Below, piece after piece: positions 17,242-30,062 of a stretch of DNA of 64,000 bases (the first letter of the stretch is position 1; every line of letters begins with the position of its first letter). The stretch spans positions 3,333,001 through 3,397,000 of the forward strand of contig NZ_CP088251.1 in the NCBI RefSeq assembly GCF_021117405.1, read 5' to 3'. The stretch is from Frateuria edaphi (lineage in GTDB: Bacteria; Pseudomonadota; Gammaproteobacteria; Xanthomonadales; Rhodanobacteraceae). The translations under genes were made by a program, and so were the position numbers. Under the pieces are notes generated by a model. The model had not been told where the DNA came from, did no database searches, and worked only from the letters and a program-made list of their open reading frames with translations.

Positions 17242-19197
17242 TCAGCGTGCGGCGATGTATTTTCCCACCAGGTTCACGCCGCTGTAGTCCGTCCGCCCGG
17301 CCAGGGTGACGAACCACGTGCCGGCTGCCGGGTGGTCGAGCACCACCGACTCGTCGGTGCCGGCGTGCGCGGAGCGGCAGTGGTAGTCGTCCGCCGTGGC
17401 GGGCGTGCCCTGGTTGACATAGAGGGTGACGTCGCCGCTGCCCCCCGTCGTGCGCAGGCTCAGCTTGCCGGTGCCCGCGGGCACGTCGATGCGGTACACC
17501 GTGCGGCTGCCCTTGGCTCCGGACTGGTCCGACAGCGCCACGCCGTTGGCCAGCACGGCTGGCTGGCTGGTGGTCACGCCGTTGGCGATGGCCATGTTCA
17601 CCGCGGCGTAGGCATCCAGGATGCCGGCACCGATGCGGTGGTCGGGCGCCACCTTCGGCGTGGCGGCCGTACGCTGCAGGATGTCCAGCACCGCGGCGGG
17701 CGACAGCGGCGCGAGACCGCGGGCCAGTCGCGCGCCCTGCATCAACGCCACGGTGCCGCTGACGTGCGGGGTCGCCTGGGACGTGCCCGCGTAGCCGGCA
17801 TAGCTGGAGTCATCGGCTACCGGCTTGGTGGTGCCACTGTTGATCGCCTGCCAGACGAAGCCGTCCGAGACCTGCTCGCCGCTGTTGCGGTCGCCTGCGT
17901 AGATGCCGCCGCCGGGCGCGGCCAGGTCGACCGTGCGCCCGTAGTTCGAGTAGTACGCACGCCGGCTGGTGATGCCGGTGGCCGCGACCGTGATGGTGCC
18001 CGGACAGCTGGCGGGCGAGAAGTACTTCGCGTTGTCGTTGTCGTTGCCCGCCGCGACCACCACCACCGCGCCGCGCCGGTTGGCCAGCGCGATCGCCTGT
18101 CCCATCGGATCGTCCGCCGTGCACTGGCCGTAACCGCCCAGGCTGAGGTTGATCACCTGCGCCGGATGGGTGTTGTCCGGCACGCCGTCGACGTGGCCGC
18201 CGGCAGCCCAGATGATGGCGTCGCTGATGTCGCTGTCGTAGCCGCCGCAGTGGCCGAGCACGCGGATCGGCAGCACCCGCGCGCGGTAGGCGATGCCGGC
18301 CAGGCCGACGCCGTTGTTGGTGCGTTCGGCACCGACCGTGCTGGCGACATGCGTGCCGTGCCAGGAACTGGGCTGCGGCGGGTTGAACTCGTCCGTGCAC
18401 ATGGATTGCCAGGGCTTGCCGGTGGTCCAGTCACCGGGGTCCCAGCCGCCCGGGATGCGGCCGTCGGTCTTGCGACCGGAGAGGAACGCATCGGTGATGA
18501 AGTCGTAGCCCGCGCCGGCGAGCTTGGTGTTGACGTCCACGTGCGTGGTGATGCCGGTGTCCAGCACCGCGATCACGATGCCCTTGCCGTCGGCCAGGTC
18601 CCACGCCGCATTGACGTGGGAACCGCCGTAGTTGCGGTCGCCCGATACCGTGGCGCGGCCACTGGGCGCCTTGAGATCCCACTGGTAGCTGGCGTAGTCG
18701 GTGTCGGTCGGACGGAAGGCCGACGGACGCAGCGAGGCCGGCGCGGCGATGTCGCTCACCGGACGGCGCAGCACGTCCGGCGCCACGTGCAGCACGGCCG
18801 GGTCGCTGGCCAGCTGCGCCATCAGCGCGGCGGCTTCGTCGCGGTCAAGCTTGCGCGAGGTGCGCAGCACGTCGGCGCCGATCGCCAACCGTCGCCCGTA
18901 GCTGGCCTGCACGGGCGCCTGCATCATGCCCTGCGGACCGAGCGTGGCGCGCACCAGGCCGGCGCGGGACAGCGCCGCGCCCATGCTCTGGCGCATGAAG
19001 GACGGATTGGCGCGCTCGGCGCTGCCTGGCCGCCAGGTCACGATGAAGCGGTCGTAATGGCCGTCGCTCTTGAGCGAGCTGATGTTGTAGTGAGTGCCGC
19101 CGAGCCCGCCGGTGGTGCTGGCGGCGTGCGCCGCCATCGAGAAGGCGAAGGCCATGGAAGCGCCGAGCAGCGCCCCGATCCGCATACGATTTGCCAT
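17242..19197 (-). CDS. secreted S8 family serine protease (subtilase) with PPC domain
   Basis: 651 residues from the ATG with GGGGAA upstream; an open frame continues 45 codons further but lacks a signal peptide. Signal peptide to about residue 25, propeptide to about 165, catalytic triad Asp213 (AVLDTG), His280 (WHGTHVA) and Ser473 (GTSQATP). A C-terminal PPC domain (about 565-651, beta-rich, ending near VNLVGKYIAAR) is typical of proteases secreted by type II systems and often removed on maturation. Like xanthomonad extracellular proteases it probably uses the adjacent Xps system. Confidence 0.95.
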   Translation of the reverse strand: MANRMRIGALLGASMAFAFSMAAHAASTTGGLGGTHYNISSLKSDGHYDRFIVTWRPGSAERANPSFMRQSMGAALSRAGLVRATLGPQGMMQAPVQASYGRRLAIGADVLRTSRKLDRDEAAALMAQLASDPAVLHVAPDVLRRPVSDIAAPASLRPSAFRPTDTDYASYQWDLKAPSGRATVSGDRNYGGSHVNAAWDLADGKGIVIAVLDTGITTHVDVNTKLAGAGYDFITDAFLSGRKTDGRIPGGWDPGDWTTGKPWQSMCTDEFNPPQPSSWHGTHVASTVGAERTNNGVGLAGIAYRARVLPIRVLGHCGGYDSDISDAIIWAAGGHVDGVPDNTHPAQVINLSLGGYGQCTADDPMGQAIALANRRGAVVVVAAGNDNDNAKYFSPASCPGTITVAATGITSRRAYYSNYGRTVDLAAPGGGIYAGDRNSGEQVSDGFVWQAINSGTTKPVADDSSYAGYAGTSQATPHVSGTVALMQGARLARGLAPLSPAAVLDILQRTAATPKVAPDHRIGAGILDAYAAVNMAIANGVTTSQPAVLANGVALSDQSGAKGSRTVYRIDVPAGTGKLSLRTTGGSGDVTLYVNQGTPATADDYHCRSAHAGTDESVVLDHPAAGTWFVTLAGRTDYSGVNLVGKYIAAR

Positions 19198-19221
19198 GAA
19201 GTGATTCCCCGGTTTTGAGCA

Positions 19222-19242
19222 CCCGCCGCCTTGCACGGCGGG
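19222..19242 (-). promoter_or_regulatory. hairpin in the leader just before the S8 protease ribosome site
   Basis: CCCGCCG / CGGCGGG arms with a 7-base loop end about 12 bases upstream of the GGGGAA ribosome site of the S8 protease. A hairpin this close could influence translation initiation or mRNA decay. Nothing else recognisable lies in the 275-bp gap between this gene and the divergent tatD. Confidence 0.4.
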
Positions 19243-19472
19243 CAGTACTGCACGGAGTCCTGAAACCCCGCTTCCGTCGACGACGGTCGCCATGGACGCG
19301 TCCTGCCGGCTGTCGCGTGACTGCATCACCAACGCCCCCCACTGCTTCCTTGCCGTCGTCGACTTGCAAGCTAGGGGGTCATTTGTCGCCCCGATGTGAC
19401 AGCGGGCTGGACGGCGGTGCGCCTTGCCAATCGGGGCCGCTCTGCAACAATGCGCGCTTTTGCGGACCTGCC

Positions 19473-20258
19473 ATGCAGCTGATCGATATCGGCGCCAACC
19501 TCACGCACGAATCCTTCCGCCACGACGTCGCCGACGTGCTCGCGCGGGCGGCGGCGCAAGGCGTCACGCGGATGATGGTGACCGGCGCCTCGCGCGAGGG
19601 CAGCGAGCAGGCGCTGGCACTGGCGCACGAGCATCCCGGCGTGCTGTGGGCAACCTCGGGCGTGCATCCGCACCACGCGGTCGACTACGACGAGTCCACC
19701 GATGCGCGCCTGCGCGAACTGGCGCGGTTGCCCGAAGTACGGGCCGTCGGCGAGACGGGACTGGATTACCACCGCAACTACTCGCCGCGCGACGTGCAGT
19801 TGCGCGTGTTCGAGCAGCAACTGGCCATCGCCGCGGAACTGGGCAAGCCGCTGTTCCTGCACCAGCGTGACGCGCACGCGGATTTCCTGGCTCTGCTCAA
19901 GCGCTACCGCGATCGCGTGCCGGCGGCGGTGGTGCACTGCTTCACCGACACTTGCGAGGCGCTACGCGACTACCTCGCGCTGGGCTGCCACATCGGCATC
20001 ACCGGCTGGATCTGCGACGAGCGGCGCGGCACGCACCTGCGCGAGTTCGTGCGCGAGATCCCCGCGGGCCGGTTGATGCTCGAAACCGACGCGCCCTACC
20101 TGCTGCCACGCACGGTGCGCCCGCAGCCGAGCCATCGACGCAACGAGCCGATGTACCTGAAACACATCTGCGAGGAAGTGGCGCGCGATCGCGGCGAGCC
20201 GGTCGAGGTGACCGCGGCGAACAGCACGGCCGCGGCCGCGGCGTTCTTCGGGCTCTAA
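19473..20258 (+). CDS. tatD: TatD family metal-dependent DNase
   Basis: 261 residues, close to E. coli TatD over its length. Instead of the HxH of other TatD-family members it begins IDIGANLTHESF, as TatD itself does, and it has the diagnostic IGITGWICDERRG segment. Metal-site residues are visible in VGETGLDY, LFLHQRDAH, VVHCF and LETDAPYL. TatD is a 3'-5' exonuclease/AP-type nuclease on DNA with a role in repair of oxidative damage. Here it stands alone, not with tatABC. The ribosome site is weak. Confidence 0.95.
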   Translation: MQLIDIGANLTHESFRHDVADVLARAAAQGVTRMMVTGASREGSEQALALAHEHPGVLWATSGVHPHHAVDYDESTDARLRELARLPEVRAVGETGLDYHRNYSPRDVQLRVFEQQLAIAAELGKPLFLHQRDAHADFLALLKRYRDRVPAAVVHCFTDTCEALRDYLALGCHIGITGWICDERRGTHLREFVREIPAGRLMLETDAPYLLPRTVRPQPSHRRNEPMYLKHICEEVARDRGEPVEVTAANSTAAAAAFFGL

Positions 20259-20267
20259 CGCCCGCTG

Positions 20268-20302
20268 CCCTCCCTTCCGGGGGGGGAGGCCGGGGTCAGA
20301 GG
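20268..20302. repeat. CCCTCTCCC-family palindromic repeat between tatD and a methyltransferase
   Basis: CCCTCCC TTCC GGGGGGGGAGG CCGGGGTCAGAGG, a variant of the repeat at 10719-10754, placed between convergent genes. It includes the stop codon of the methyltransferase gene at 20296-20298 and may help terminate both transcripts. Confidence 0.65.
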
Positions 20303-21042
20303 CGGCCGACGCGGGTGAAGAAAGGCCAGCGCACGGTACGCACCCTTCCCGGCTCGCCCCACGCATCGGCAAGCGCGGGCGTCGCCGCTTCGACCGGGTC
20401 GATGCCCGTGCGCTTCAGGTGCCGCTGCGTGGCCGACCACGACCGCAGGTAGGCGAGGAACTGCGCCAGGTTCCACTCCGCATGCATGGCGAAGCTCGGC
20501 GCAGATACCGGGTCGAACGGGAACGCCAACCCTTGATAGCCGCTGTCCACCAACGCGCGTTCCGGCGGCCAGTCGCCACCGAGCGTATCGGCGTAGAGCT
20601 TCCATTCGACGGCATCTACCGTCCGGTCCACGCTGCAGTTGCCGTAGGCCGATACCGCCAGCAGCGCGCCCCGTTTGGCGACGCGGCGCACCTGCGCGTG
20701 GAAGGCGTCCAGGTCGAACCAGTGCAGCGCCTGCGACACGCTCACCAGGCTCACGCTGCCAGCCGCCAGGCTGCTTTGCTCGGCCGGTTCCACGCGGTAA
20801 TCGATGGCCGGGTGCGCACTCGCCTGCGCGATCTGCGTGGTGCTCGGATCGGTCGCCACCACGCGTTCGAAATGCGCCGCCAACCCCAGGCTGGCCTGGC
20901 CGTTGCCGCAACCGGCATCCCAGGCAAGCGTGGTGTCCGGCGCCTGGCCGGCGAGCCAGGCGAACCAGTCGGCCGGCGGCAGCGGTCGGGCGTCGCGATA
21001 GAGCGTGGCGTGGCCGGAGAAATGGTCTTTGAAGGGAGGCAT
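20296..21042 (-). CDS. class I SAM-dependent methyltransferase
   Basis: 248 residues with a Rossmann-type methyltransferase fold: motif I WDAGCGNGQAS near residue 42, then the acidic VVATDPS and the post-motif ALHWFDLDAFHAQ typical of the yeast Crg1/Tmt1-like branch, which methylates small carboxylates or toxins. The substrate cannot be told from sequence. It is followed on the same strand, across a palindromic repeat, by nothing in its own direction (tatD is convergent) and lies downstream of rluE. Confidence 0.85.
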   Translation of the reverse strand: MPPFKDHFSGHATLYRDARPLPPADWFAWLAGQAPDTTLAWDAGCGNGQASLGLAAHFERVVATDPSTTQIAQASAHPAIDYRVEPAEQSSLAAGSVSLVSVSQALHWFDLDAFHAQVRRVAKRGALLAVSAYGNCSVDRTVDAVEWKLYADTLGGDWPPERALVDSGYQGLAFPFDPVSAPSFAMHAEWNLAQFLAYLRSWSATQRHLKRTGIDPVEAATPALADAWGEPGRVRTVRWPFFTRVGRL

Positions 21043-21053
21043 GGCAGGCGGCC

Positions 21054-21115
21054 GCAGGGTGGGCTTCAGCCTACCGCTACATGGTGGCGGCAGGACGGGC
21101 TGAAGCCCACCCTAC
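21054..21115. repeat. GGGCTTCAGCCC-family repeat at the rluE end
   Basis: Two facing arms: AGGGTGGGCTTCAGCC (21056-21071) and GGGCTGAAGCCCACCCT (21097-21113), separated by about 25 bases. The right arm contains the TAG stop of rluE. Other copies are at 37139-37198, 47866-47918 and 50088-50151. Confidence 0.85.
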
Positions 21116-21645
21116 AAGAGCCGGCGGGTTTCGCCCGGGAGCAGGCCGTCCAGCGCCCAATCACCGATGCGCACCCGGACCAGCCGCAGCGTCGGAAAAC
21201 CGACCGCCGCCGTCATCCGCCTTACCTGACGGTTGCGCCCCTCGCGCAGCGTGATGCTCAGCCAGCTGGTGGGGATGGCCTTGCGGAAACGCACCGGCGG
21301 GTCGCGCGGCCACAGCCAGTCCGGCTCGGCCGCACGTTCGGCACCGGCCGGCAGGGTGAGGCCATCGTTGAGCGTGACGCCACGGCGCAGCGCGGCGATC
21401 GCCTCGTCGGTGACTGCGCCGTCCACCTGCACCAGGTAGGTCTTGGCTTGCTTGTGGCGCGGATCGGTCAACCGGTGCGCCAGGCGCCCGTCGTCGGTCA
21501 GCAGCAGCAGGCCTTCGCTGTCGTGATCCAGCCGTCCGGCCGGATAGACGTCTTTTTCGCGCACGAAGCCGGCCAGCGTCGGCCGGCTGCCGTCACCGGA
21601 AAACTGGCACAGCACGCCATAGGGCTTGTTGAGCGCGATCAGCAT
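21112..21645 (-). CDS. rluE: 23S rRNA pseudouridine synthase RluE-like (RsuA family)
   Basis: 177 residues. No S4 domain is present, which fits RluE (pseudouridine 2457 of 23S rRNA) better than RsuA or RluB. The family catalytic Asp is in [17 protein letters not shown], and [11 protein letters not shown] is the conserved C-terminal motif. Its TAG stop lies within a palindromic repeat. The gene starts three bases after the stop of the upstream secreted methyltransferase-like gene, so the two are probably co-transcribed. Confidence 0.88.
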   Translation of the reverse strand: MLIALNKPYGVLCQFSGDGSRPTLAGFVREKDVYPAGRLDHDSEGLLLLTDDGRLAHRLTDPRHKQAKTYLVQVDGAVTDEAIAALRRGVTLNDGLTLPAGAERAAEPDWLWPRDPPVRFRKAIPTSWLSITLREGRNRQVRRMTAAVGFPTLRLVRVRIGDWALDGLLPGETRRLL

Positions 21646-21648
21646 CCG

Positions 21649-22527
21649 TCACGGCGCGGAGGCCGCGTGCGCGGGCGCCTCCGGCTTCACGAAGCGCAGC
21701 GTCATGCGGTCGGATTCGCCGATCGCCAGATACTTGTCCTTGTCCTGGTCGCCCAGCGCCAGCGTGGGCGGCAGCGTCCACACGCCCTTGGGGTGGTCGT
21801 GGTCGTCCTTCGGGTTGGCGTTGATCTCGCTGCGACCGTCCAGCACGAAGCCGGCATCGGTGGCGAGCTTCACGACGTAGTCCACCGGCAGGTAGCCACT
21901 GCCCTTGACCTCGTCCAGCGAGGCGCCGGCATCGGCACGATGGTCGGCAACGCCGAGCACGCCGCCGGGCTTGAGCACCCTGTAGAAGGCCTTGAACATC
22001 GCCTGCGCGCTGCCGTCCATCGCCCAGTTGTGCACGTTGCGGAAGGTCAGCACGCGGTCGGCCGATGCCGGAGGGCCGAGCACCGGCGCCTTGGGGTCGA
22101 AGGTCACGATCGAGGCCTGGCCGAACTGCGCCGGGTGCGCAGCGAAGAGCTTGCGCAATGCACTGTCGTCGCTGCGCGCCTCGTCATCGGCGGACGGCTG
22201 CTTTTCCGCGGCAATGTAATGGCCGTTGTCGCGCAGCAGCGGCGCGAGGATCTGCGCGTACCAGCCGCCGCCGGGGGTGATCTCGATCACCGTCTGGTCC
22301 GGGCGCAACTCGAAGAACGTCAGCGTCTCCTTTGGGTGGCGATACATGTCGCGCGCGCGCTGATCGGCCGGGCGCCAGTCGCCGCCGATCACCTGGTCCA
22401 GCTGGGTGGCGGTGTAGTCGCTGGCGCTGGTCGGCGGCACCAGCGCGTCGGCGGGCTGGTCCTGCGCGATGGCCGGCAGGGCCATCAGCGCGGCGGTGCA
22501 GAAGGTGCAAATCAGCAGGCTCTTCAT
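21649..22527 (-). CDS. methyltransferase-like protein with a signal peptide (COG4798 type)
   Basis: 292 residues. A clear Sec signal peptide (MKSLLICTFCTAALMALPAIAQ) precedes a class I methyltransferase-like domain: VIEITPGGGWYAQILAPLL as motif I, VLTFRNVHNW and FYRVLKPGGVLGVADHR. Proteins of this kind are listed as predicted methyltransferases, but SAM is not expected in the periplasm, so catalysis there is unproven. Overlaps nothing; rluE starts three bases downstream. Function unknown. Confidence 0.8.
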   Translation of the reverse strand: MKSLLICTFCTAALMALPAIAQDQPADALVPPTSASDYTATQLDQVIGGDWRPADQRARDMYRHPKETLTFFELRPDQTVIEITPGGGWYAQILAPLLRDNGHYIAAEKQPSADDEARSDDSALRKLFAAHPAQFGQASIVTFDPKAPVLGPPASADRVLTFRNVHNWAMDGSAQAMFKAFYRVLKPGGVLGVADHRADAGASLDEVKGSGYLPVDYVVKLATDAGFVLDGRSEINANPKDDHDHPKGVWTLPPTLALGDQDKDKYLAIGESDRMTLRFVKPEAPAHAASAP

Positions 22528-22562
22528 CGTGTCTCCTTACGGCCATGCGTGGAACGAATGCT

Positions 22563-23225
22563 TCAGAAAGGGCGCGGGCAGACCGACTGCAATCCGTCGA
22601 TGTGCTCGTGCAGGTCCGGGGCTATACCCTGCCACATCGGGTCGAGGATGAAGTCGATGCCCTCGTAGCGGGCGAGCTTGGCCGCGGGGATGAAATCCGC
22701 ATCGCCGGCGACCAGGATGATCTGGTCGACCAGTTTCTTGTAGGTCAGCGCGGCGATGTCGATGCCGATCTTCATGTCCACCTGGGTCTGGCGCATGTCC
22801 GGCTCGAAGTGCTCGTCGCCCAGATCCTCCCACGCCAGGGTGCCCTCGCGCAGCTGCTGGTAGGCATTGAACCGGAGTTTCCATTCGCCGCGCTCGGCCA
22901 GCCGCCCCAGCCTGAGCGCCATCTTGCGCTGGCGCCGCAGCTGGTCGTGCAGCTCGCGGCGGAACGCTGCCGCGCCGGTGCGCGAGAAGTCCACCGCCTC
23001 GCCGCTGAGCGGGCGGACCAGCACCTTTTCCAGCGGCGGGCAGTCGTAGAAGAAGATCCGGTACATCGACTCGCGTGGACGATCCAGCGCCTTCAGGTGT
23101 TCCAGCGCCATGCCGAACACCGTCTTGGCCACGGTGCGCGCGTCATTGGCGTCGCGCTCGCCCCAGACCTTGCGGTAACGGGCAAGGAAGAAGGCGCCGT
23201 CGACGAGGATGGCGGTGCGTTGCAT
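22563..23225 (-). CDS. NYN domain protein (PIN-like RNase, LabA/DUF88 type)
   Basis: 220 residues. PIN-like fold with the acidic residues expected for metal-dependent RNA cleavage: Asp9 (AILVDGAFF), the QTQVDMKIGIDI segment, and VAGDADFIPA. NYN proteins act on RNA, but partners and targets here are not known. It lies 36 bp upstream of the secreted methyltransferase-like gene on the same strand and may form an operon with it and rluE. Confidence 0.85.
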   Translation of the reverse strand: MQRTAILVDGAFFLARYRKVWGERDANDARTVAKTVFGMALEHLKALDRPRESMYRIFFYDCPPLEKVLVRPLSGEAVDFSRTGAAAFRRELHDQLRRQRKMALRLGRLAERGEWKLRFNAYQQLREGTLAWEDLGDEHFEPDMRQTQVDMKIGIDIAALTYKKLVDQIILVAGDADFIPAAKLARYEGIDFILDPMWQGIAPDLHEHIDGLQSVCPRPF

Positions 23226-23410
23226 GGGAATCCTTTGGGGGAGTGCCGGGGAGGCGCGCGCATTCTAGCCGAGCGCCCAGTCGCGAGCCTTACCCCGCGA
23301 AGGCAGGGCAGGTCCGGGGCGCTCCTGCCGGACAGCCGGTACAGGCCTCCGCAAGGCCGCGCCCCATCCGCCCCTACGGGCACTTCCCCGCGAGCGGAGG
23401 AGAGAGGAGG

Positions 23411-25541
<2,131 letters not shown>

Positions 25542-25567
25542 GAGGTCGGCCTCCCAGGTGCATGTAG

Positions 25568-25590
25568 AGCCTTGAAATGCGCTCAAGGCT
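25568..25590. promoter_or_regulatory. palindromic operator of the LysR/small-protein divergent pair
   Basis: Perfect 8-bp arms AGCCTTGA / TCAAGGCT around a 7-base spacer, containing TGA-N7-TCA, which satisfies the T-N11-A LysR box. It is 27 bp before the LysR start and about 90 bp before the small gene at 25678. A further half-site (CCTTGAG) occurs at 25634-25640. Confidence 0.65.
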
Positions 25591-25677
25591 GGCTTGCGAA
25601 TATATCGCTTTTTGGCCGTCCGAAGGCGACGTACCTTGAGCACACCCCAAGGCAACACATCCCACCCGGAGGTTCCC

Positions 25678-25851
25678 GTGAAACCGTTCTGGAAGCAGTT
25701 GCTGTACCTGCATGGCCACGCCCTGCCCACCGACCTGCGCTGGCGCGAGGACGCGCCGGAGGTACGCGGTCGCCGCGCGGCCCCGATCGTCAAACCGGTG
25801 GCACCGATGCTGCGCTGGCGCGATGCCCTGCGCGCTGCGTTGATCAGTTGA
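25678..25851 (+). CDS. small basic protein of unknown function
   Basis: 57 residues starting at a GTG directly after a strong GGAGG site (spacing 6). It begins VKPFWKQLLYLHGHALP and is rich in Arg, Pro and Trp with no signal peptide or membrane helix. I do not recognise the family. Its divergence from the LysR gene and the shared operator suggest that it is the first gene of the unit which the LysR protein controls, with the aldo/keto reductase at 26003 downstream. Confidence 0.6.
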   Translation: MKPFWKQLLYLHGHALPTDLRWREDAPEVRGRRAAPIVKPVAPMLRWRDALRAALIS

Positions 25852-25884
25852 TCGCAGCGCCTCCACAACAGCCACCTGTAGAAC

Positions 25885-25943
25885 TGCAGGAGCGCACCAG
25901 TGCGCGACCGTGAGGCACCCGGTCGCGCATCGATGCGCTCCTG
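25885..25943. repeat. GCAGGAGCGCACC-family repeat
   Basis: TGCAGGAGCGCACC..GTGCGCGACCG and the facing CGGTCGCGCATCGATGCGCTCCTG form a long imperfect palindrome between the small protein gene and the aldo/keto reductase gene. Related copies: 26960-27009, 36344-36424, 41694-41756 and, more distantly, 57050-57097. Confidence 0.75.
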
Positions 25944-26002
25944 AGGTTGATTCCGTCGCAGCTGCTCTCCATTTCCTGGGATTCCCGCCCCGGAGAAACT
26001 CC

Positions 26003-26953
26003 ATGCAACTGCGCCCGCTCGGCCGCTCGCCGCTTTCCATCGCCCCGCTCGCCTTTGGCGGCAATGTGTTTGGCTGGAGCGCGGACGAGAAGCGCTCCTT
26101 CGAGTTGCTCGATGCCTTCGTCGGCGCCGGCTTCAACCTGATCGACACCGCCGATGTCTATCCGGCCTGGGTGCCGGGCAACCGCGGCGGCGAATCGGAA
26201 ACCATCATCGGCCGTTGGCTCAAGGCCCGCGGCAAGCGCGACCAGGTAGTGATCGCCACCAAGGTGGCCAAATGGGCCGAGCAGCCGGGCCTGTCACCGG
26301 TCAACATCCAGCAGGCGGTGGAAGGCTCGCTGCGACGCCTGCAGGTCGACTGCATCGACCTCTACCAGGCGCACGAGGATGACGCCTCGATACCCCTGAG
26401 CGAGACGCTGGGCGCGTTCGGACGGCTGATCGAACAGGGCAAGGTGCGCGTCATCGGCGCCTCCAACTACACCGCCGACCGCTTCGCCGAGGCGCTGAAG
26501 GTTTCGGCCGAACACGGCCTGCCCCGCTACGAATCGCTGCAACCGGAATACAACCTGCTGCGTCGTGCCGGCTACGAACGCGAGCTGGAGCCGCTGATCC
26601 GGCGCGAGCAGGTCGGCGTGATCAGCTACTACGCGCTGGCCAGCGGCTTCCTCTCCGGCAAGTACCGCAGCGAGGCGGATCTGGCCAAGAGCCGCGCGCG
26701 TGGCAACGGCGTGCGCAAGTATCTGGACCCGCGCGGGCTGGGTATCCTCGATGCTCTGGACCGCGTCGCCGCCAGCCACCAGTCCACGCCCGCGCAGGTG
26801 GCGCTGGCCTGGCTTATCGCCCGTCCCGGACTCACCGCGCCGATCGCCAGCGCCACCAGCGTGGAACAATTGCATGATTTGCTGGGCGCGGTGAAGCTCG
26901 CGCTGGCGCCGGAGGAGATCGCGGTGCTGGATCGGGCGAGCGCCGAAACCTGA
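26003..26953 (+). CDS. aldo/keto reductase
   Basis: 316 residues, TIM-barrel NADPH-dependent oxidoreductase. Family residues visible: FNLIDTADVYP (catalytic Asp and Tyr), VVIATKVAKW (Lys), DLYQAHEDD (His). Belongs to the group with YghZ/YajO-type general stress protein 69 relatives. Natural substrate not predictable. GGAGA precedes the ATG. It ends close to a bidirectional terminator shared with convergent icd. Confidence 0.93.
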   Translation: MQLRPLGRSPLSIAPLAFGGNVFGWSADEKRSFELLDAFVGAGFNLIDTADVYPAWVPGNRGGESETIIGRWLKARGKRDQVVIATKVAKWAEQPGLSPVNIQQAVEGSLRRLQVDCIDLYQAHEDDASIPLSETLGAFGRLIEQGKVRVIGASNYTADRFAEALKVSAEHGLPRYESLQPEYNLLRRAGYERELEPLIRREQVGVISYYALASGFLSGKYRSEADLAKSRARGNGVRKYLDPRGLGILDALDRVAASHQSTPAQVALAWLIARPGLTAPIASATSVEQLHDLLGAVKLALAPEEIAVLDRASAET

Positions 26954-26959
26954 CCGCTG

Positions 26960-27009
26960 TGGAAGCGCACCCTGTGCGCGACCGCGGCGCACCGGTCGCG
27001 CACAGGCGT
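26960..27009. repeat. GCGCACC..GTGCGCGACCG-family repeat
   Basis: GGAAGCGCACCCTGTGCGCGACCG faces CCGGTCGCGCACAGGCGTCC across about six bases. A second copy of the family seen at 25885-25943; the same aldo/keto reductase gene is thus bracketed by two copies. Confidence 0.75.
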
Positions 27010-27015
27010 CCGTAA

Positions 27016-27045
27016 AGAAAAGGGCGCCCTGGGGCGCCCTTTCTT

Positions 27046-27047
<2 letters not shown>
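27016..27047. terminator. bidirectional terminator between the aldo/keto reductase gene and icd
   Basis: AGGGCGCC / GGCGCCCT arms with a 4-base loop flanked by AAAGAAA on the left and TTCTTTT on the right: an intrinsic terminator in both directions. It overlaps the icd stop codon by two bases. Confidence 0.9.
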
Positions 27048-29436
<2,389 letters not shown>

Positions 29437-29508
29437 TCAGGCGCGCGTGCGTGATCGGCAGGGCGGGGAACGCTCCGGTGACGGAGCGGGCGGACGCGAC
29501 GGGCGTAC

Positions 29509-29913
29509 TCAGCTGCCCTGGATCGGGTAGGTCTGCACGCCACCGCTCGCGGCGGGTGCCGGCTGGGTAGCCGGACGCGTGGCCGAGGCCGGGCGGGCGC
29601 TGCCGCACTGGTAGGCGCCCCAGGCCTGCTCGCCATCGACCGGCTCGCCCAGCGGCTTGACCGTATCGGCGTTCATCTTGGCCGCCTCGTTGCGCGCCAT
29701 CACTTCCAGTTCGTCGCGCACCTTGATGTCGTTGCGGTCGACCGGGCCGACGCGTTCCATCACCGACACGGTGACCTTGCCCAGGTCGCGGCACTGCGAG
29801 ACGTCGCCGCTCCAGGCCGTACGCACCTGCTTGCCCGCGTCGTTGAGGGTGATGCCCCAGGTGCAGGCGCCGAGGAGCAGGACGGGGACGAGCAGCAGCG
29901 GGGTCTTGCGCAT
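29509..29913 (-). CDS. DUF4156-like lipoprotein
   Basis: 134 residues. A lipobox (LLLGAC, Cys17) marks a lipoprotein. The pattern C-R-x-LG-K-V ... VRDELEVMARNEAAKMNADTV ... GAYQC, with two cysteines, matches DUF4156, an enterobacterial and xanthomonad family of unknown function. The C-terminal 30 residues are Ala/Pro/Thr-rich. Start ATG has GGAG eight bases upstream. Confidence 0.7.
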   Translation of the reverse strand: MRKTPLLLVPVLLLGACTWGITLNDAGKQVRTAWSGDVSQCRDLGKVTVSVMERVGPVDRNDIKVRDELEVMARNEAAKMNADTVKPLGEPVDGEQAWGAYQCGSARPASATRPATQPAPAASGGVQTYPIQGS

Positions 29914-30015
29914 GGAGGGGCTCCGGAGGGAATGCTGGGACAGCGCATCGTAGCGTGGAGCATGCACGGCCGGCACGAAGTCGCGCAGCGCCGTTTGCCT
30001 GCATGCAGGAAAGCC

Positions 30016-30053
30016 GCCCGCCCATCCGTCCCGTGGGGAACCGGAGGGCGGGC
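30016..30053 (-). terminator. hairpin after the M16 protease gene
   Basis: GCCCGCCC / GGGCGGGC arms around 22 bases start 10 bp past the M16 stop. No T-run follows, so it may be a Rho-assisted or mRNA-stabilising structure. Confidence 0.5.
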
Positions 30054-30062
30054 CATGCCGCC

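Noticed and set aside
17024-17317. Small minus-strand ORF overlapping the S8 stop region
   Set aside because: It runs across the protease stop and a palindrome, has no ribosome site and no similarity to anything I recognise.
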